DNA from: Ignavibacteria bacterium
GTDB taxonomy: Bacteria; Bacteroidota; Ignavibacteria; Kapaibacteriales; UBA4661
Direction: 5' to 3'
Assembly (NCBI GenBank): GCA_013298375.1
Contig: JAAFHM010000127.1
Location: 1-10,892, forward strand
Length of the DNA stretch: 10,892 nt
Shown: positions 1 through 7,369 of the stretch, in pieces
Layout of the letters: every line of letters begins with the position of its first letter
Numbering within the stretch: position 1 is the stretch's first letter
The notes under the pieces: model-generated
The model's input: only the letters and a program-made list of their open reading frames with translations
Database searches by the model: none
What the model was told of the DNA's origin: nothing
Translations under genes and position numbers: made by a program

Positions 1-914
1 ACGGTTTGTCCATTCTGATCGCCCACAAGCGGCAGTGCGACAAGGTAGGCGAGATTTGCCAGAAGATAAATAATCGTTACCAAACACGTTCCCAAAAATA
101 AACTGAGAGGAATAGTGCGCTTTGGGTTGACGACCTCTGCGGCGGCGAACGTGATGGTATTCCACGCATCACTCGAAAAAATTGAACCGACCATTGCTAC
201 ACCAAAAGCCGCTAAGAGCCACGTCCCGGAGAGGGGTTGGAGGCTGACGGAGCCGTTTTCCACGTGCGTCCACGAATGTTTCCAAAGATTTGCCAGATTG
301 CTGACAAGCGCTTCATCATTCACGCCGAGCGTCAACCCCGCAAAAATCAACCCCGCAATGCCCAGTATTTTCGCCACCGTAAAGACGTTCTGCACGACCG
401 TACCGCCTTTTACGCCCCGCGAGTTCAGTAGCGTCAAAAAAATGATACTGCCAATAGCAAACACCTGTGCTGCCGAGACCTTGAACGCACCGAGCGAAAG
501 CAGGATATTCCCTGTGCCGAGCGAAGGGAACATCACCGCCGTAAACTTTGCAAAAGCGACCGCAACGGCAGCAATCATGCCTGTTTGAATAACAAGAAAA
601 AGCGTCCAGCCGTAAAGAAAGCCCACAAGCGGGCTGTATGCCTCGCGCAGATAGACGTACTGCCCGCCCGCCTCTGGCATCATTCCGGCAAGTTCGCCAT
701 AACTGAGCGCGGCAATCAGCGTCAGCAGCCCCGTGGCGATCCAGACCGCCATGAGCAGTATCGGCGAGCCAACCGTCCTCGCAATATCGGCGCTGACAAT
801 AAAAATCCCCGAGCCGACCATAGAGCCGACAACAATCATCGTCGAAGAAAGTACACCGAGTTCGCGGCGGAAAGAATGTTCTGGTGGGATGGAAGTGGTA
901 TCGTTTTGCTTCAT
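1..914 (-). CDS. APC-superfamily amino-acid permease (partial, C-terminus beyond window)
   Basis: Inner-membrane secondary transporter of the amino acid-polyamine-organocation superfamily, most like the LAT/YfnA-type amino-acid exchangers and permeases; the substrate cannot be read from sequence. The visible 304 codons begin MKQNDTTSIPPEH. A short hydrophilic N-terminus is followed by the hallmark TM1 loop GSMVGSGIFI (residues 30-39), where the unwound helix binds the amino-acid backbone. Further signatures are LSYGELAGMMPEAGGQYVYL in TM2-TM3 and AAEVVNPKRTIP near residues 259-270, typical of the TM6-TM7 region. Hydrophobic segments recur throughout. The ATG at 914 is preceded by AAGGA about 8 nt upstream, a good ribosome-binding site. 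It lies 10 bp downstream of the small exported-protein gene and is probably co-transcribed with it. The protein runs off the left edge, so roughly the last third is missing. Family assignment is seen directly; substrate is unknown. Confidence 0.93.
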   Translation of the reverse strand, partial: MKQNDTTSIPPEHSFRRELGVLSSTMIVVGSMVGSGIFIVSADIARTVGSPILLMAVWIATGLLTLIAALSYGELAGMMPEAGGQYVYLREAYSPLVGFLYGWTLFLVIQTGMIAAVAVAFAKFTAVMFPSLGTGNILLSLGAFKVSAAQVFAIGSIIFLTLLNSRGVKGGTVVQNVFTVAKILGIAGLIFAGLTLGVNDEALVSNLANLWKHSWTHVENGSVSLQPLSGTWLLAAFGVAMVGSIFSSDAWNTITFAAAEVVNPKRTIPLSLFLGTCLVTIIYLLANLAYLVALPLVGDQNGQT

Positions 915-924
915 GGAGTTGTCC

Positions 925-1428
925 TTACTTTTTCAATTTTTCGGTATGCAAATAGCCAATAAAATGATAAAGCGCTGTCATATCAAGGTCAAGCGCTGTT
1001 TTTTCCCACTCCGGCTTTTGGTTGAGGGCGAGTGCGCCCGTTTTTTTATCCAGCGATGCAATGCGAGCAAAAGTGTCATTGCGCGTGTCGAACCGCATCA
1101 CATCTACATACACTAACTCTTTGTTCAAGGAATGGGCAAGATCGTAGCGCATGACGCGCTTCACGATTGCCGTCAGTGTATCGCCATTTTTCTGAAGCGA
1201 CGGCACGTTCACCCAAACAGAAAGCGCGTCGTTTTGGACATAACTTTGGAATTTATCTTCATCCTGAATAATAAACGGTACAAAGCGAAACTGCCCCGTT
1301 GCCGCATCCGGCGCTGACTCTTTGACGGTGTATTGGGGAATTGCGGTTTGTGGGGAAGGCATTTGGGCAAAGGCAGAAACTGATGCCACGAGGCAAATCC
1401 AGCAAGCAAGCGCATAAAGGCTTCGCAT
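925..1428 (-). CDS. Small exported protein of unknown function (167 aa)
   Basis: I do not recognise this family. From the ATG at 1428 the protein starts MRSLYALACWICLVASVSAFAQ, a clear Sec signal peptide with likely cleavage after AFA, leaving a mature domain of about 146 residues for the periplasm or outer face. The mature part is mixed alpha/beta with short hydrophobic strands (FRFVPFIIQ, LSVWVNVPSL, KELVYVDVMRF) and ends in a lysine-rich tail. No cysteine remains after the signal peptide, and no catalytic motif stands out. The open frame extends upstream to 1515, but those 29 extra residues would put a cysteine-rich stretch in front of the signal peptide, so I reject that start. No Shine-Dalgarno sequence is visible. 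The permease gene begins 10 bp downstream, so the protein may be an envelope partner of, or simply co-expressed with, that transporter; this is inference. Confidence 0.75.
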   Translation of the reverse strand: MRSLYALACWICLVASVSAFAQMPSPQTAIPQYTVKESAPDAATGQFRFVPFIIQDEDKFQSYVQNDALSVWVNVPSLQKNGDTLTAIVKRVMRYDLAHSLNKELVYVDVMRFDTRNDTFARIASLDKKTGALALNQKPEWEKTALDLDMTALYHFIGYLHTEKLKK

Positions 1429-1470
1429 AGCGCGTGTCAGGAAAAGTAACAGAATTGGATAATTAGGCTC

Positions 1471-1500
1471 ACAATATACATCCTTTATGCAACATTTCAA
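1471..1500 (-). promoter_or_regulatory. Weak candidate promoter for the exported-protein/permease pair
   Basis: Read on the minus strand, TTG (1498-1500) is followed after 19 nt by TATATTGT (1471-1478). The spacing fits the Bacteroidota promoter form TTG-N19-21-TAnnTTTG, but the -7 box matches at only four of its six fixed positions. It would start transcription about 36 nt before the ATG at 1428. This rests on motif match and placement only. Confidence 0.28.
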
Positions 1501-1547
1501 GCGGCAAGCAAACATTCTCTTGATGCTTTGTCACTCTTCAAGTATTT

Positions 1548-1669
1548 CCTTCCGACGGCTGAAGTCCGCAAAAACGCTGCCGTCGGAAGGTTTACCCGGC
1601 TCTGTTCGCTCCTTCCTCTTTGGTGCGGCACCGGGAAAGCCGTTCTACGCTTCGGAAAGCGTAGGACGG
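1548..1669. repeat. Structured GC-rich intergenic element with consecutive hairpins
   Basis: Two strong hairpins and one weaker one lie head to tail. Arm 1: CCTTCCGACGGC (1548-1559) pairs perfectly with GCCGTCGGAAGG (1579-1590) around a 19-nt loop. Arm 2: CCCGG (1595-1599) pairs with CCGGG (1631-1635); an inner palindrome GGTGCGGCACC (1622-1632) is an alternative fold. Arm 3: a stem from 1640-1652 to 1657-1669, 13 pairs with one G-U and a 4-nt CGGA loop, centred on CTACGCTT/AAGCGTAG. The element is visibly more GC-rich than its flanks, sits between two divergent gene starts and has no T-tract, so it is not an ordinary terminator. It resembles the dispersed palindromic intergenic elements of many Bacteroidota genomes, or a structured RNA. 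Only the inverted repeats are seen directly; the class is inference. Confidence 0.6.
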
Positions 1670-1780
1670 GCATACGACACCTGAACAGTAACGATGCTTT
1701 TTCCTATCATAACCACCTTTTTTAACACCCTTTAACGATTTTTTCTTCGACAATCTCCGAAAAACAGCTAATTTTAAGGC

Positions 1781-1815
1781 TTTGCCAAATCATTCGCTTG
1801 AATATTATTGGCAAA
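1781..1815. promoter_or_regulatory. 8-bp inverted repeat upstream of the glycosyltransferase gene
   Basis: TTTGCCAA (1781-1788) and TTGGCAAA (1808-1815) are perfect reverse complements separated by 19 nt, about 52 nt before the start codon at 1867. This could be an operator half-site pair or a weak hairpin in the leader. No regulator gene is in view, and a chance match is possible in AT-rich DNA. Confidence 0.25.
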
Positions 1816-1866
1816 CCCATTCAAACACGAAATTTACGTTTTTACCCTTAATACAATTTCTACTCT

Positions 1867-4800
1867 ATGAACACAAAGCAACTGAACCGCGCATTTGCAG
1901 CATTAGTGTTCGTGATTTCCCTCACGACCTATATGCTTACCGTGCAGAAAACGGTGCCGTTTTGGGACTGTGCCGAATTTACGGCTGCCACAGTCTATCA
2001 GCAAGTACCACACCCACCCGGAGCGCCGCTCTTCCTTATGGTCGGCAAACTCTTCCACCAGTTTATTCCCTTCGGCGATCCGGGTTGGCGCGTCAATCTT
2101 GTTTCTGTTTTTGCTACCGCATTTTCGGTGCTGCTGCTCTACTCTATTACCGTCATGGCGATTGTCAATATTCGCGGGAAACGCCCCGAAACTTTTGCCG
2201 AAGCGCTTGCCGTTTTTGGTTCGGCGGCAGTCGGCGCTCTGGCGTTTAATTTTAGCGATACGCTTTGGTTCAATGGTGTGGAATCGGAGGTTTATGCGGC
2301 TTCCACACTGTTTGTGGCGCTGATTGTGTATTTGATGATGCGTTGGAACGAAGAAGCAGACAATCAAGGACACGAGCGGTATTTGCTGCTGATTGCGTAT
2401 CTGATTGGTCTTTCGACGGGCGTTCACCTTCTGAGCGTGTTGACGATATTCTCTATTACGATGGTCGTCTATTTCCGCAAATACGAGATCACGCTTCGCA
2501 GCTTTATCATTATGACCGTTATTGGCTTAGTGGTTTTTGCAATGGTCTATCCGGGCATCGTGAAATTCTTCCCTGCGCTCTTGGGCGGCGATTTGCCATT
2601 GCGCAATGCCGCAAAAGAATATGCCGTCAAAGACAGCCCGCTTATGTTGATATTTGCGATTCTCCTCGTTAGCGGCGCGGCTTACGGCGTGTGGTATGGA
2701 CGCTCGAAAAGCCATCCCGTTATCGGTTTGGCGTGTAGCGCATTTTTGCTGATGGTTGTTGGGTACAGCACCTATACGCAAATCCTTATTCGCTCCAATG
2801 CAAATCCGCCCATGAACGAAAACGCTCCCTCGAACCTCAACAAACTTGTTTCCTACTTGGGTCGTGAGCAGTACGGCGATGCACCGACCTGGCCCCGCCG
2901 TTATCAACAAGAAGGCTATTTCGTCCAGAAATACAAACAATATGGCGAATGGTATCCGCCAACGGTAGAGCGTGCAGAACGCGCCGATGGTAGCGCTATT
3001 CCGATTCCAAAGTTTACAAAAGTGAACTTTGCTGGCGAAATCAATTACCTTTTCCAGTACCAGATTTATCAAATGTACATTCGCTATTTCTTGTGGAATT
3101 TTGTCGGGCGCATGAGCGATACGCAAGATGCTCCGCCAGCGTGGTTTAGCAATGATGGCGCGGATATGTACAATTACAATTCCGGCTATTCTTCGTGGTA
3201 TCCGGTGCGGTTTTTCGCTCTGCCTCTTCTTTTCGGTATGCTTGGTATGATTTTCCATTTCTCGCGCAATCGGCAAATGGCATTTGTGCATCTCATCATG
3301 TTTTTGATGATGGGCGTACTGGCAGCAATTCAACAAAATCAGCAAAACCCACAACCGCGCGAACGGGATTATTTCTACGTTGGCTCCTTTATGGTGTTTT
3401 GTATGTGGATTGGTATTGGCGTGTATGGCTTGATTGAAAATCTGTTCAAGGAAAATATTCGGGCTGCCGCCAGCGCTGCTATTTTGGCGGGCGCAGTGGT
3501 GCTTGTTCCGCTCAATATGGCTGTTGGCGGATGGCGCACCCACGACCGCTCGTATAACTATATGCCATTCGATTACGCCTACAACATCCTCCAAAGTGTT
3601 GAAAAAGATGCCATTCTTTTCACCAACGGCGATAACGATACCTTCTCGGTTTGGTATATGCAAGACGTGATGGGCATTCGCCGTGATGTGCGTTTGGTCA
3701 ATCTCAGCCTTGGCAATACGCTTTGGTATGTTGACCAATTAAAAAATCAATCGCCGTGGGGCGCGAAAAAAGTACCGCTCAGTTTTTCGGATGAATCCAT
3801 TCAGCAAAGCGATGAATACGACCCTCGCGCCCTTTCTACGCCTGTCGGCGGCGCAACGGAAGTAGAAATCGGGGTGCGTGAGGAAATCATGCGGAAATAT
3901 GAGCAACAAAGCGGCTTACAAGTTAATTCGATGGAGAAATTACCGGATTCTGTTGTGAGCAAAGTCCGTAAAATCAAGATGAGCTTTATTGGTATGCCTT
4001 ACGGCGAGGATGAAGGCAAACCGCGCTACATCTTCCGCATTCAAGACCAACTTGTCAAAGATATTGTCACGCAGACCGCGTTTGAGCGCCCGGTGTACTA
4101 TTCCGGCTCGGTTGGCGGAGATGCTTTCTGTGGCTTGGAAAAATATTTCCGTATGGAAGGCTTGGCGTACCGCATCTGTCCTACGGTTCAGCAGACCGAT
4201 AGAAGCGGGCAGTCGGTGAATTCGGAGGTGATGGACAAAACGATTATGAATGTTCTGCCGTTTGATGAAACGCATACCGAAGCGCATTATGGCTTCAAAC
4301 TGCGCAATTTGAACAACCCACGTGCATTTTTTGACGAGACCAATCGTCAGCCTGCGGTGGCGAATTTCCGTAATCTCTACTTCACCTACGCTAACAATCT
4401 TCTCTACGATGGGAACAACCCGAAAAAAGCAGGCGCTGTGCTGGATACGATGAACAAATACATCAGTGTAGAGCAGTTCCCGCTCTACTTCCCGCAATAC
4501 TACCAAATGGCGCTCCTCTACGAAAAAGCAGGTGCAAAGCCACAAGCCGAAAAATATGCCCGTATGGCGGCGGCGGTATCGGAAAAACTTATTGCCAATC
4601 CGAAATTGCTGGAACTCGACCCGTATTCACGCGCCTTCGACCCGAATGTCGTGGCAACGGAATCCTACGAACTCATTGGCGAATTTGACAAGGCAATAGC
4701 AACCTTGCAAAAGTACCAAGCCACGATGAATAACGCACCAGAACTGCAAGTTCGCATTGACGAAGTAGAAATCAAACGCGCCGAATACAAAGGCGATTTG

Positions 4801-4977
4801 AAAAAAGCACTCGAACTTGCCGAAGGCTTGGTTGCGAAATATGAAGCACAAAACAATGACTTCATTCGGCAAATGCTTCCGGGCTTGCGCCAACGTGTCA
4901 TGGGGCTAAAATTGAAACTGGGCATTGCACCGACCCCAACAGAAGCCGCAGCAGCTATGGGCGCTGCACAACGATAA
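1867..4977 (+). CDS. DUF2723 / GT117-type membrane glycosyltransferase (protein O-mannosyltransferase-like), 1036 aa
   Basis: Large polytopic inner-membrane protein of the DUF2723 family, annotated in CAZy-style schemes as GT117 and proposed to transfer sugar from a lipid-phosphate donor to exported proteins, like PMT/ArnT GT-C enzymes. After TM1, the first loop carries PFWDCAEFTAA (residues 31-41); Asp34 and Glu37 match the acidic pair of GT-C catalytic loops, followed by the conserved HPPGAPLF (49-56). About ten or more membrane segments follow to about residue 560. Family motifs further on are RERDYFYVGSF (from 498) and GDNDTFSVWY (588-597). The C-terminal 400 residues are soluble, and about 840-1020 is helical and TPR-like. 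Length is normal for the longer family members. The ATG at 1867 has no Shine-Dalgarno, and a strong terminator follows, so it is probably monocistronic. Family membership is secure; the exact donor and acceptor are inference. Confidence 0.93.
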   Translation: MNTKQLNRAFAALVFVISLTTYMLTVQKTVPFWDCAEFTAATVYQQVPHPPGAPLFLMVGKLFHQFIPFGDPGWRVNLVSVFATAFSVLLLYSITVMAIVNIRGKRPETFAEALAVFGSAAVGALAFNFSDTLWFNGVESEVYAASTLFVALIVYLMMRWNEEADNQGHERYLLLIAYLIGLSTGVHLLSVLTIFSITMVVYFRKYEITLRSFIIMTVIGLVVFAMVYPGIVKFFPALLGGDLPLRNAAKEYAVKDSPLMLIFAILLVSGAAYGVWYGRSKSHPVIGLACSAFLLMVVGYSTYTQILIRSNANPPMNENAPSNLNKLVSYLGREQYGDAPTWPRRYQQEGYFVQKYKQYGEWYPPTVERAERADGSAIPIPKFTKVNFAGEINYLFQYQIYQMYIRYFLWNFVGRMSDTQDAPPAWFSNDGADMYNYNSGYSSWYPVRFFALPLLFGMLGMIFHFSRNRQMAFVHLIMFLMMGVLAAIQQNQQNPQPRERDYFYVGSFMVFCMWIGIGVYGLIENLFKENIRAAASAAILAGAVVLVPLNMAVGGWRTHDRSYNYMPFDYAYNILQSVEKDAILFTNGDNDTFSVWYMQDVMGIRRDVRLVNLSLGNTLWYVDQLKNQSPWGAKKVPLSFSDESIQQSDEYDPRALSTPVGGATEVEIGVREEIMRKYEQQSGLQVNSMEKLPDSVVSKVRKIKMSFIGMPYGEDEGKPRYIFRIQDQLVKDIVTQTAFERPVYYSGSVGGDAFCGLEKYFRMEGLAYRICPTVQQTDRSGQSVNSEVMDKTIMNVLPFDETHTEAHYGFKLRNLNNPRAFFDETNRQPAVANFRNLYFTYANNLLYDGNNPKKAGAVLDTMNKYISVEQFPLYFPQYYQMALLYEKAGAKPQAEKYARMAAAVSEKLIANPKLLELDPYSRAFDPNVVATESYELIGEFDKAIATLQKYQATMNNAPELQVRIDEVEIKRAEYKGDLKKALELAEGLVAKYEAQNNDFIRQMLPGLRQRVMGLKLKLGIAPTPTEAAAAMGAAQR

Positions 4978-5001
4978 ACAGCAACAACCCGAGACAATCT
5001 C

Positions 5002-5045
5002 AACGTGTGACTTGCCATTTATGGCAAAGTCACACGTTTTTTTTT
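5002..5045 (+). terminator. Strong Rho-independent terminator after the glycosyltransferase gene
   Basis: AACGTGTGACTTGCCA (5002-5017) pairs with 5022-5038 (TGGC-AA-AGTCACACGTT) through a 16-bp stem with a single bulged base and a TTTA loop. The stem runs into a tract of nine T (5037-5045). It lies 25 bp after the stop codon at 4977 and separates this gene from rsmE. Confidence 0.93.
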
Positions 5046-5169
5046 CGTAAAAAGTCTTTGGATTTCAAACGCGAGTTTGCACAGATACAGGAATTGTGCG
5101 ATTTTGCGCTGTTCTCATGGACAATATTTCCTCCAGTATTTTGCCAATCAATCCCCGCGCACACGATTT

Positions 5170-5880
5170 ATGGAATGTCTGTTTGCACCTGATATGACGA
5201 TAGATACAGCAACGGTGCTGCTTCTTGATGACGAGGCACAACACGCTCGTGCCTTGCGCTTGCGCGTAGGAGAACGTCTGCTCCTCTCGAATGCTTACGG
5301 GCTTTGCGCAGAAACAGAAGTACAGGAAATCTCAAGAGACAAGGTTATGTGCGATGTTGTGCGGATATTGCCTGAACATAACGAATATCCCTTCCGCATC
5401 ATTGTCGCGCTCGGCATTTTGGATAATCGCGAGCGGATGGAATTTGCCCTTGAAAAAGCAATCGAACTCGGCGCACGTGATTTTGTGCCGCTTTTGACCG
5501 ACAATAGTGAACGAGATCGCACAAAACCTGAGCGCCTCCAAGCAAAAGCCCTTGCCGCCTTGAAACAAGCACACCGAGCGCATTTGCCAACGATTCACGC
5601 ACCGATGTCGCCGAAAGCACTGTTGCAGATGCTTCCTGCCAATACGTACCTCATTCTTGCTGATGCTGAAGGTACTGCGCCACATCGCTATCGCGCCGGA
5701 AGCGTGTGTTTATGCGTCGGGGCTGAGGGCGGATTTTCTCCCAATGAGCTACAGCTTTTTCGTAATGACCCGCGCACGAATCTCTGGAAACTTGCGCCTA
5801 CGCGACTTCGAGCGGAAACGGCTCTCTTATGCGGCGCGACGGCATTGACGTTGTTTCACGAACTATCTTTTTCCGAATGA
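5170..5880 (+). CDS. rsmE: 16S rRNA (uracil-1498-N3)-methyltransferase RsmE
   Basis: SAM-dependent SPOUT-class methyltransferase that methylates N3 of U1498 in helix 44 of 16S rRNA, near the decoding centre. The 236-residue product has the N-terminal PUA-like RNA-binding domain (about 1-70, with HARALRLRVGE at 25-35) and the C-terminal trefoil-knot domain. Knot motifs visible are KAIELGARDFVPL (96-108), ALKQAHRAHLP (130-140), the SAM-binding loop GAEGGFSPNEL (184-194, usually GPEGG) and RLRAETA (212-218). The open frame extends to 5077, but the family normally starts just before the short xxFxP strand, here MECLFAP, so I place the start at 5170; there is no Shine-Dalgarno for either choice. 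Length is normal for the family. It sits between the terminator at 5045 and a convergent gene, so it is probably transcribed alone. Confidence 0.93.
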   Translation: MECLFAPDMTIDTATVLLLDDEAQHARALRLRVGERLLLSNAYGLCAETEVQEISRDKVMCDVVRILPEHNEYPFRIIVALGILDNRERMEFALEKAIELGARDFVPLLTDNSERDRTKPERLQAKALAALKQAHRAHLPTIHAPMSPKALLQMLPANTYLILADAEGTAPHRYRAGSVCLCVGAEGGFSPNELQLFRNDPRTNLWKLAPTRLRAETALLCGATALTLFHELSFSE

Positions 5881-5925
5881 CGATAACCGCTCAGGCTAAA
5901 AGCAGACAGAATAGCAACGAAAGGC

Positions 5926-6636
5926 TTATCTTGCGCGGTGACTATGGGTAGCTGTGTCTATTTCGTAAAATTCTCGTTCTGTTTTACCAGTTTGTATGAA
6001 AAAAGCACATCGGCGGGCATTTGGGTCATCCAAGCGGTCATTGGCGCGAATTGTGTAACGAGTGCCGTCGTTTTCTGCCTTTCTCCGAATAATGAAGCCA
6101 AGTGACGTTGCGGCGCGGAGACGCTTGCCTGTTTGAATAAGCGTTGCCGTTGAGCGCTCTATGGCATCGGTGGCGTTTTCTTCAACAAAACGTAGCGCCC
6201 GCGCCCATGCTATGCTGTCCATTGCGCTGGGGAGAATAAATTCGGTATCGCAGTGCTGGGTAAGCAGTTCGTACTCAGTCGCCACACTTTTGCCATTGTC
6301 GCTGTCCACCGATACTATTTCTCCATTGGAGCGTGTTAAAAATATGCGGTGATTGCCGCTTTCATCAGCCTCAATGCGGGTAGCAAAAGACAAAAGCGTG
6401 TCGCCTTGCTGCAAAAAGCGCACCCATGCTCGGTTGGGGTATTGGTAGAGTTTGGTATTTGTTCTGAGAATCACGATGCGCTGCCGCAGGGGAAGTATTC
6501 TGGTGGTATCGGCGCACGACGAGGCAAGAAAGGCAGAAATAATCACCAGGGCAAGATTGCAGAATTGCCGCCAAGCGAAGGATTGAGGAGACTTCACAAG
6601 TACGTGGTTATTTTCTATGATTCGGAATGTACCCAT
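5926..6636 (-). CDS. Putative lipoprotein of unknown function
   Basis: I do not recognise the family. The N-terminus has a basic then hydrophobic segment (NLALVIISAFLASSC) ending at Cys41, which looks like a lipoprotein signal although Ala at -3 and Ser at -1 are not the most usual residues. The rest is hydrophilic, with strand-like repeats, one internal cysteine in LTQHCDTEF, another near the C-terminus (ARRCAFFIQ) and an Arg-rich middle region (GFIIRRKAEND). From the ATG at 6636 it has 236 residues and overlaps the end of the LON-domain gene by 29 nt. A GTG at 6597 would give a 223-residue form with a more typical short lipoprotein signal, 10 nt after the upstream stop; I cannot decide between them. 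It is the last gene of the minus-strand run and is probably translated from the same mRNA as the LON-domain gene. Convergent with rsmE, with no obvious terminator in the 45-bp gap. Confidence 0.7.
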   Translation of the reverse strand: MGTFRIIENNHVLVKSPQSFAWRQFCNLALVIISAFLASSCADTTRILPLRQRIVILRTNTKLYQYPNRAWVRFLQQGDTLLSFATRIEADESGNHRIFLTRSNGEIVSVDSDNGKSVATEYELLTQHCDTEFILPSAMDSIAWARALRFVEENATDAIERSTATLIQTGKRLRAATSLGFIIRRKAENDGTRYTIRANDRLDDPNARRCAFFIQTGKTEREFYEIDTATHSHRAR

Positions 6637-7246
6637 CGCTCATCACAACATCCTGCAAACGTCGTTTTTCGCGGAGGTCGGGCAGAAGGCGTTCAATATA
6701 ATCTTGCAAAATTTCTAAACGACGAGTTTCAGAGCGGATTTCGAGGAGTTCTTGTTTGCGCAAAATATCTAATCCCGCTTTTTGCGCAATCACAAACGAA
6801 GCCGTTACCGTGCTGACAATATCCAGCACATACTCTTCGGCAGCGCCCGGATACACGATTTCCACCAGTTCATTGTACAACGTGATGCACTCAGCACGGA
6901 GACTCGCATCTACCGACTCATCGGCATCATCATCTCCAAAATAATCAACAATGCCAACGTAATATGATTCCTCACCCTCGCGCAGCGAGCGCAGGGTGTA
7001 GCGCCGCTTGCCCGTCACGACAACATCCAAGCGCCCATCGGGGTAGCGACGAGAAATCTCGCTCACTTCGACGGTACAGCCCGTTTGATAGAGCCGTGCC
7101 GAATCAACGAGATTGATACCGAAGTCCCTATGCCCTTCCAGCGCCGTATTGACCAATTCTTTGTAGCGAGGCTCGAAAATATGCAGTGGAACGGATGAGT
7201 CCGGGAAAACAACGATATTAAGCGGGAATAAGCCGATTTTTTCCAT
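6608..7246 (-). CDS. Stand-alone LON substrate-binding-domain protein (212 aa)
   Basis: Cytoplasmic protein made only of the N-terminal substrate-recognition domain of Lon protease (PF02190), without the AAA+ and protease domains. The diagnostic start is LFPLNIVVFPDSSVPLHIF (6-24) followed by EPRYKELV, and later GCTVEVSEI and GRLDVVVTGKRRYTL (about 70-85), which form the PUA-like beta barrel. The C-terminal part (about 115-205) is the usual helical bundle, ending in a charged helix rich in Glu and Arg. The ATG at 7246 gives the standard family N-terminus; the frame stays open to 7366 but the extra 40 residues are cysteine-rich and unlike the family, and they cross the terminator-like hairpin, so I reject them. 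There is no Shine-Dalgarno. Such proteins are common in bacteria; a role in protein quality control is assumed by homology but not established. Its stop lies inside the start region of the downstream lipoprotein. Confidence 0.9.
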   Translation of the reverse strand: MEKIGLFPLNIVVFPDSSVPLHIFEPRYKELVNTALEGHRDFGINLVDSARLYQTGCTVEVSEISRRYPDGRLDVVVTGKRRYTLRSLREGEESYYVGIVDYFGDDDADESVDASLRAECITLYNELVEIVYPGAAEEYVLDIVSTVTASFVIAQKAGLDILRKQELLEIRSETRRLEILQDYIERLLPDLREKRRLQDVVMSDGYIPNHRK

Positions 7247-7307
7247 AACAATCAAAAAGTGACGAGATAATTCGCAGAAGAAAACTACACAATTTTCTGA
7301 GAACAAA

Positions 7308-7343
7308 CAAGGGAACAGCGCACACTTGCTTGCTGTTCCCTTG
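7308..7343 (-). terminator. Hairpin after the superoxide dismutase gene, likely terminator
   Basis: CAAGGGAACAGC (7308-7319) and GCTGTTCCCTTG (7332-7343) form a perfect 12-bp stem with a 12-nt loop, 27 bp downstream of the dismutase stop. On the minus strand the stem is followed by TTTGTTCTC, only moderately T-rich, so termination may be partial. If it works, the LON-domain gene needs its own promoter in 7247-7307, where I see no convincing one; read-through is the alternative. Confidence 0.65.
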
Positions 7344-7369
7344 CTGATATAAACGCTTAGTCTCAATAA

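Larger units (their letters stand above)
1429..1866. other. 438-bp divergent intergenic region
   Basis: This gap separates two genes that point away from each other, so it should hold both promoters and no terminator. It contains a weak minus-strand promoter candidate (1471-1500), a GC-rich run of inverted repeats (1548-1669), an AT-rich stretch (about 1690-1780) and an 8-bp inverted repeat (1781-1815) ahead of the glycosyltransferase gene. Short plus-strand open frames cross the repeat element (1487-1684 and 1528-1725) but show no credible protein and look accidental. I find no tRNA or recognisable riboswitch, and no good TAnnTTTG box for the plus-strand gene; the nearest is TACGTTTT at 1835-1842, without a partner at the right distance. 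Confidence 0.7.

Noticed and set aside
115..1116. Plus-strand open frames opposite the permease and exported-protein genes
   Set aside because: The minus-strand permease has clear APC motifs through this stretch and the exported protein a proper signal peptide; the plus frames are low-complexity shadows.
1548..1669. CRISPR array or tRNA as an explanation for the hairpin run
   Set aside because: There is no repeated unit with regular spacers, and no cloverleaf with anticodon or T-loop consensus can be drawn.
1487..1725. Two overlapping plus-strand open frames across the hairpin element
   Set aside because: Both translate the inverted repeats themselves, have no domain or ribosome-binding site, and end before any conserved feature.
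2527..3738. Long minus-strand open frame (403 codons) inside the glycosyltransferase gene
   Set aside because: It is antisense to a gene with intact family motifs throughout, and its translation is His/Ile/Ala-rich with no recognisable domain; it is a shadow of codon usage on the other strand.
7247..7366. N-terminal extension of the LON-domain protein
   Set aside because: The added 40 residues are unlike the family and are encoded across the hairpin behind the dismutase gene; MEKIGLFPL is the standard N-terminus.
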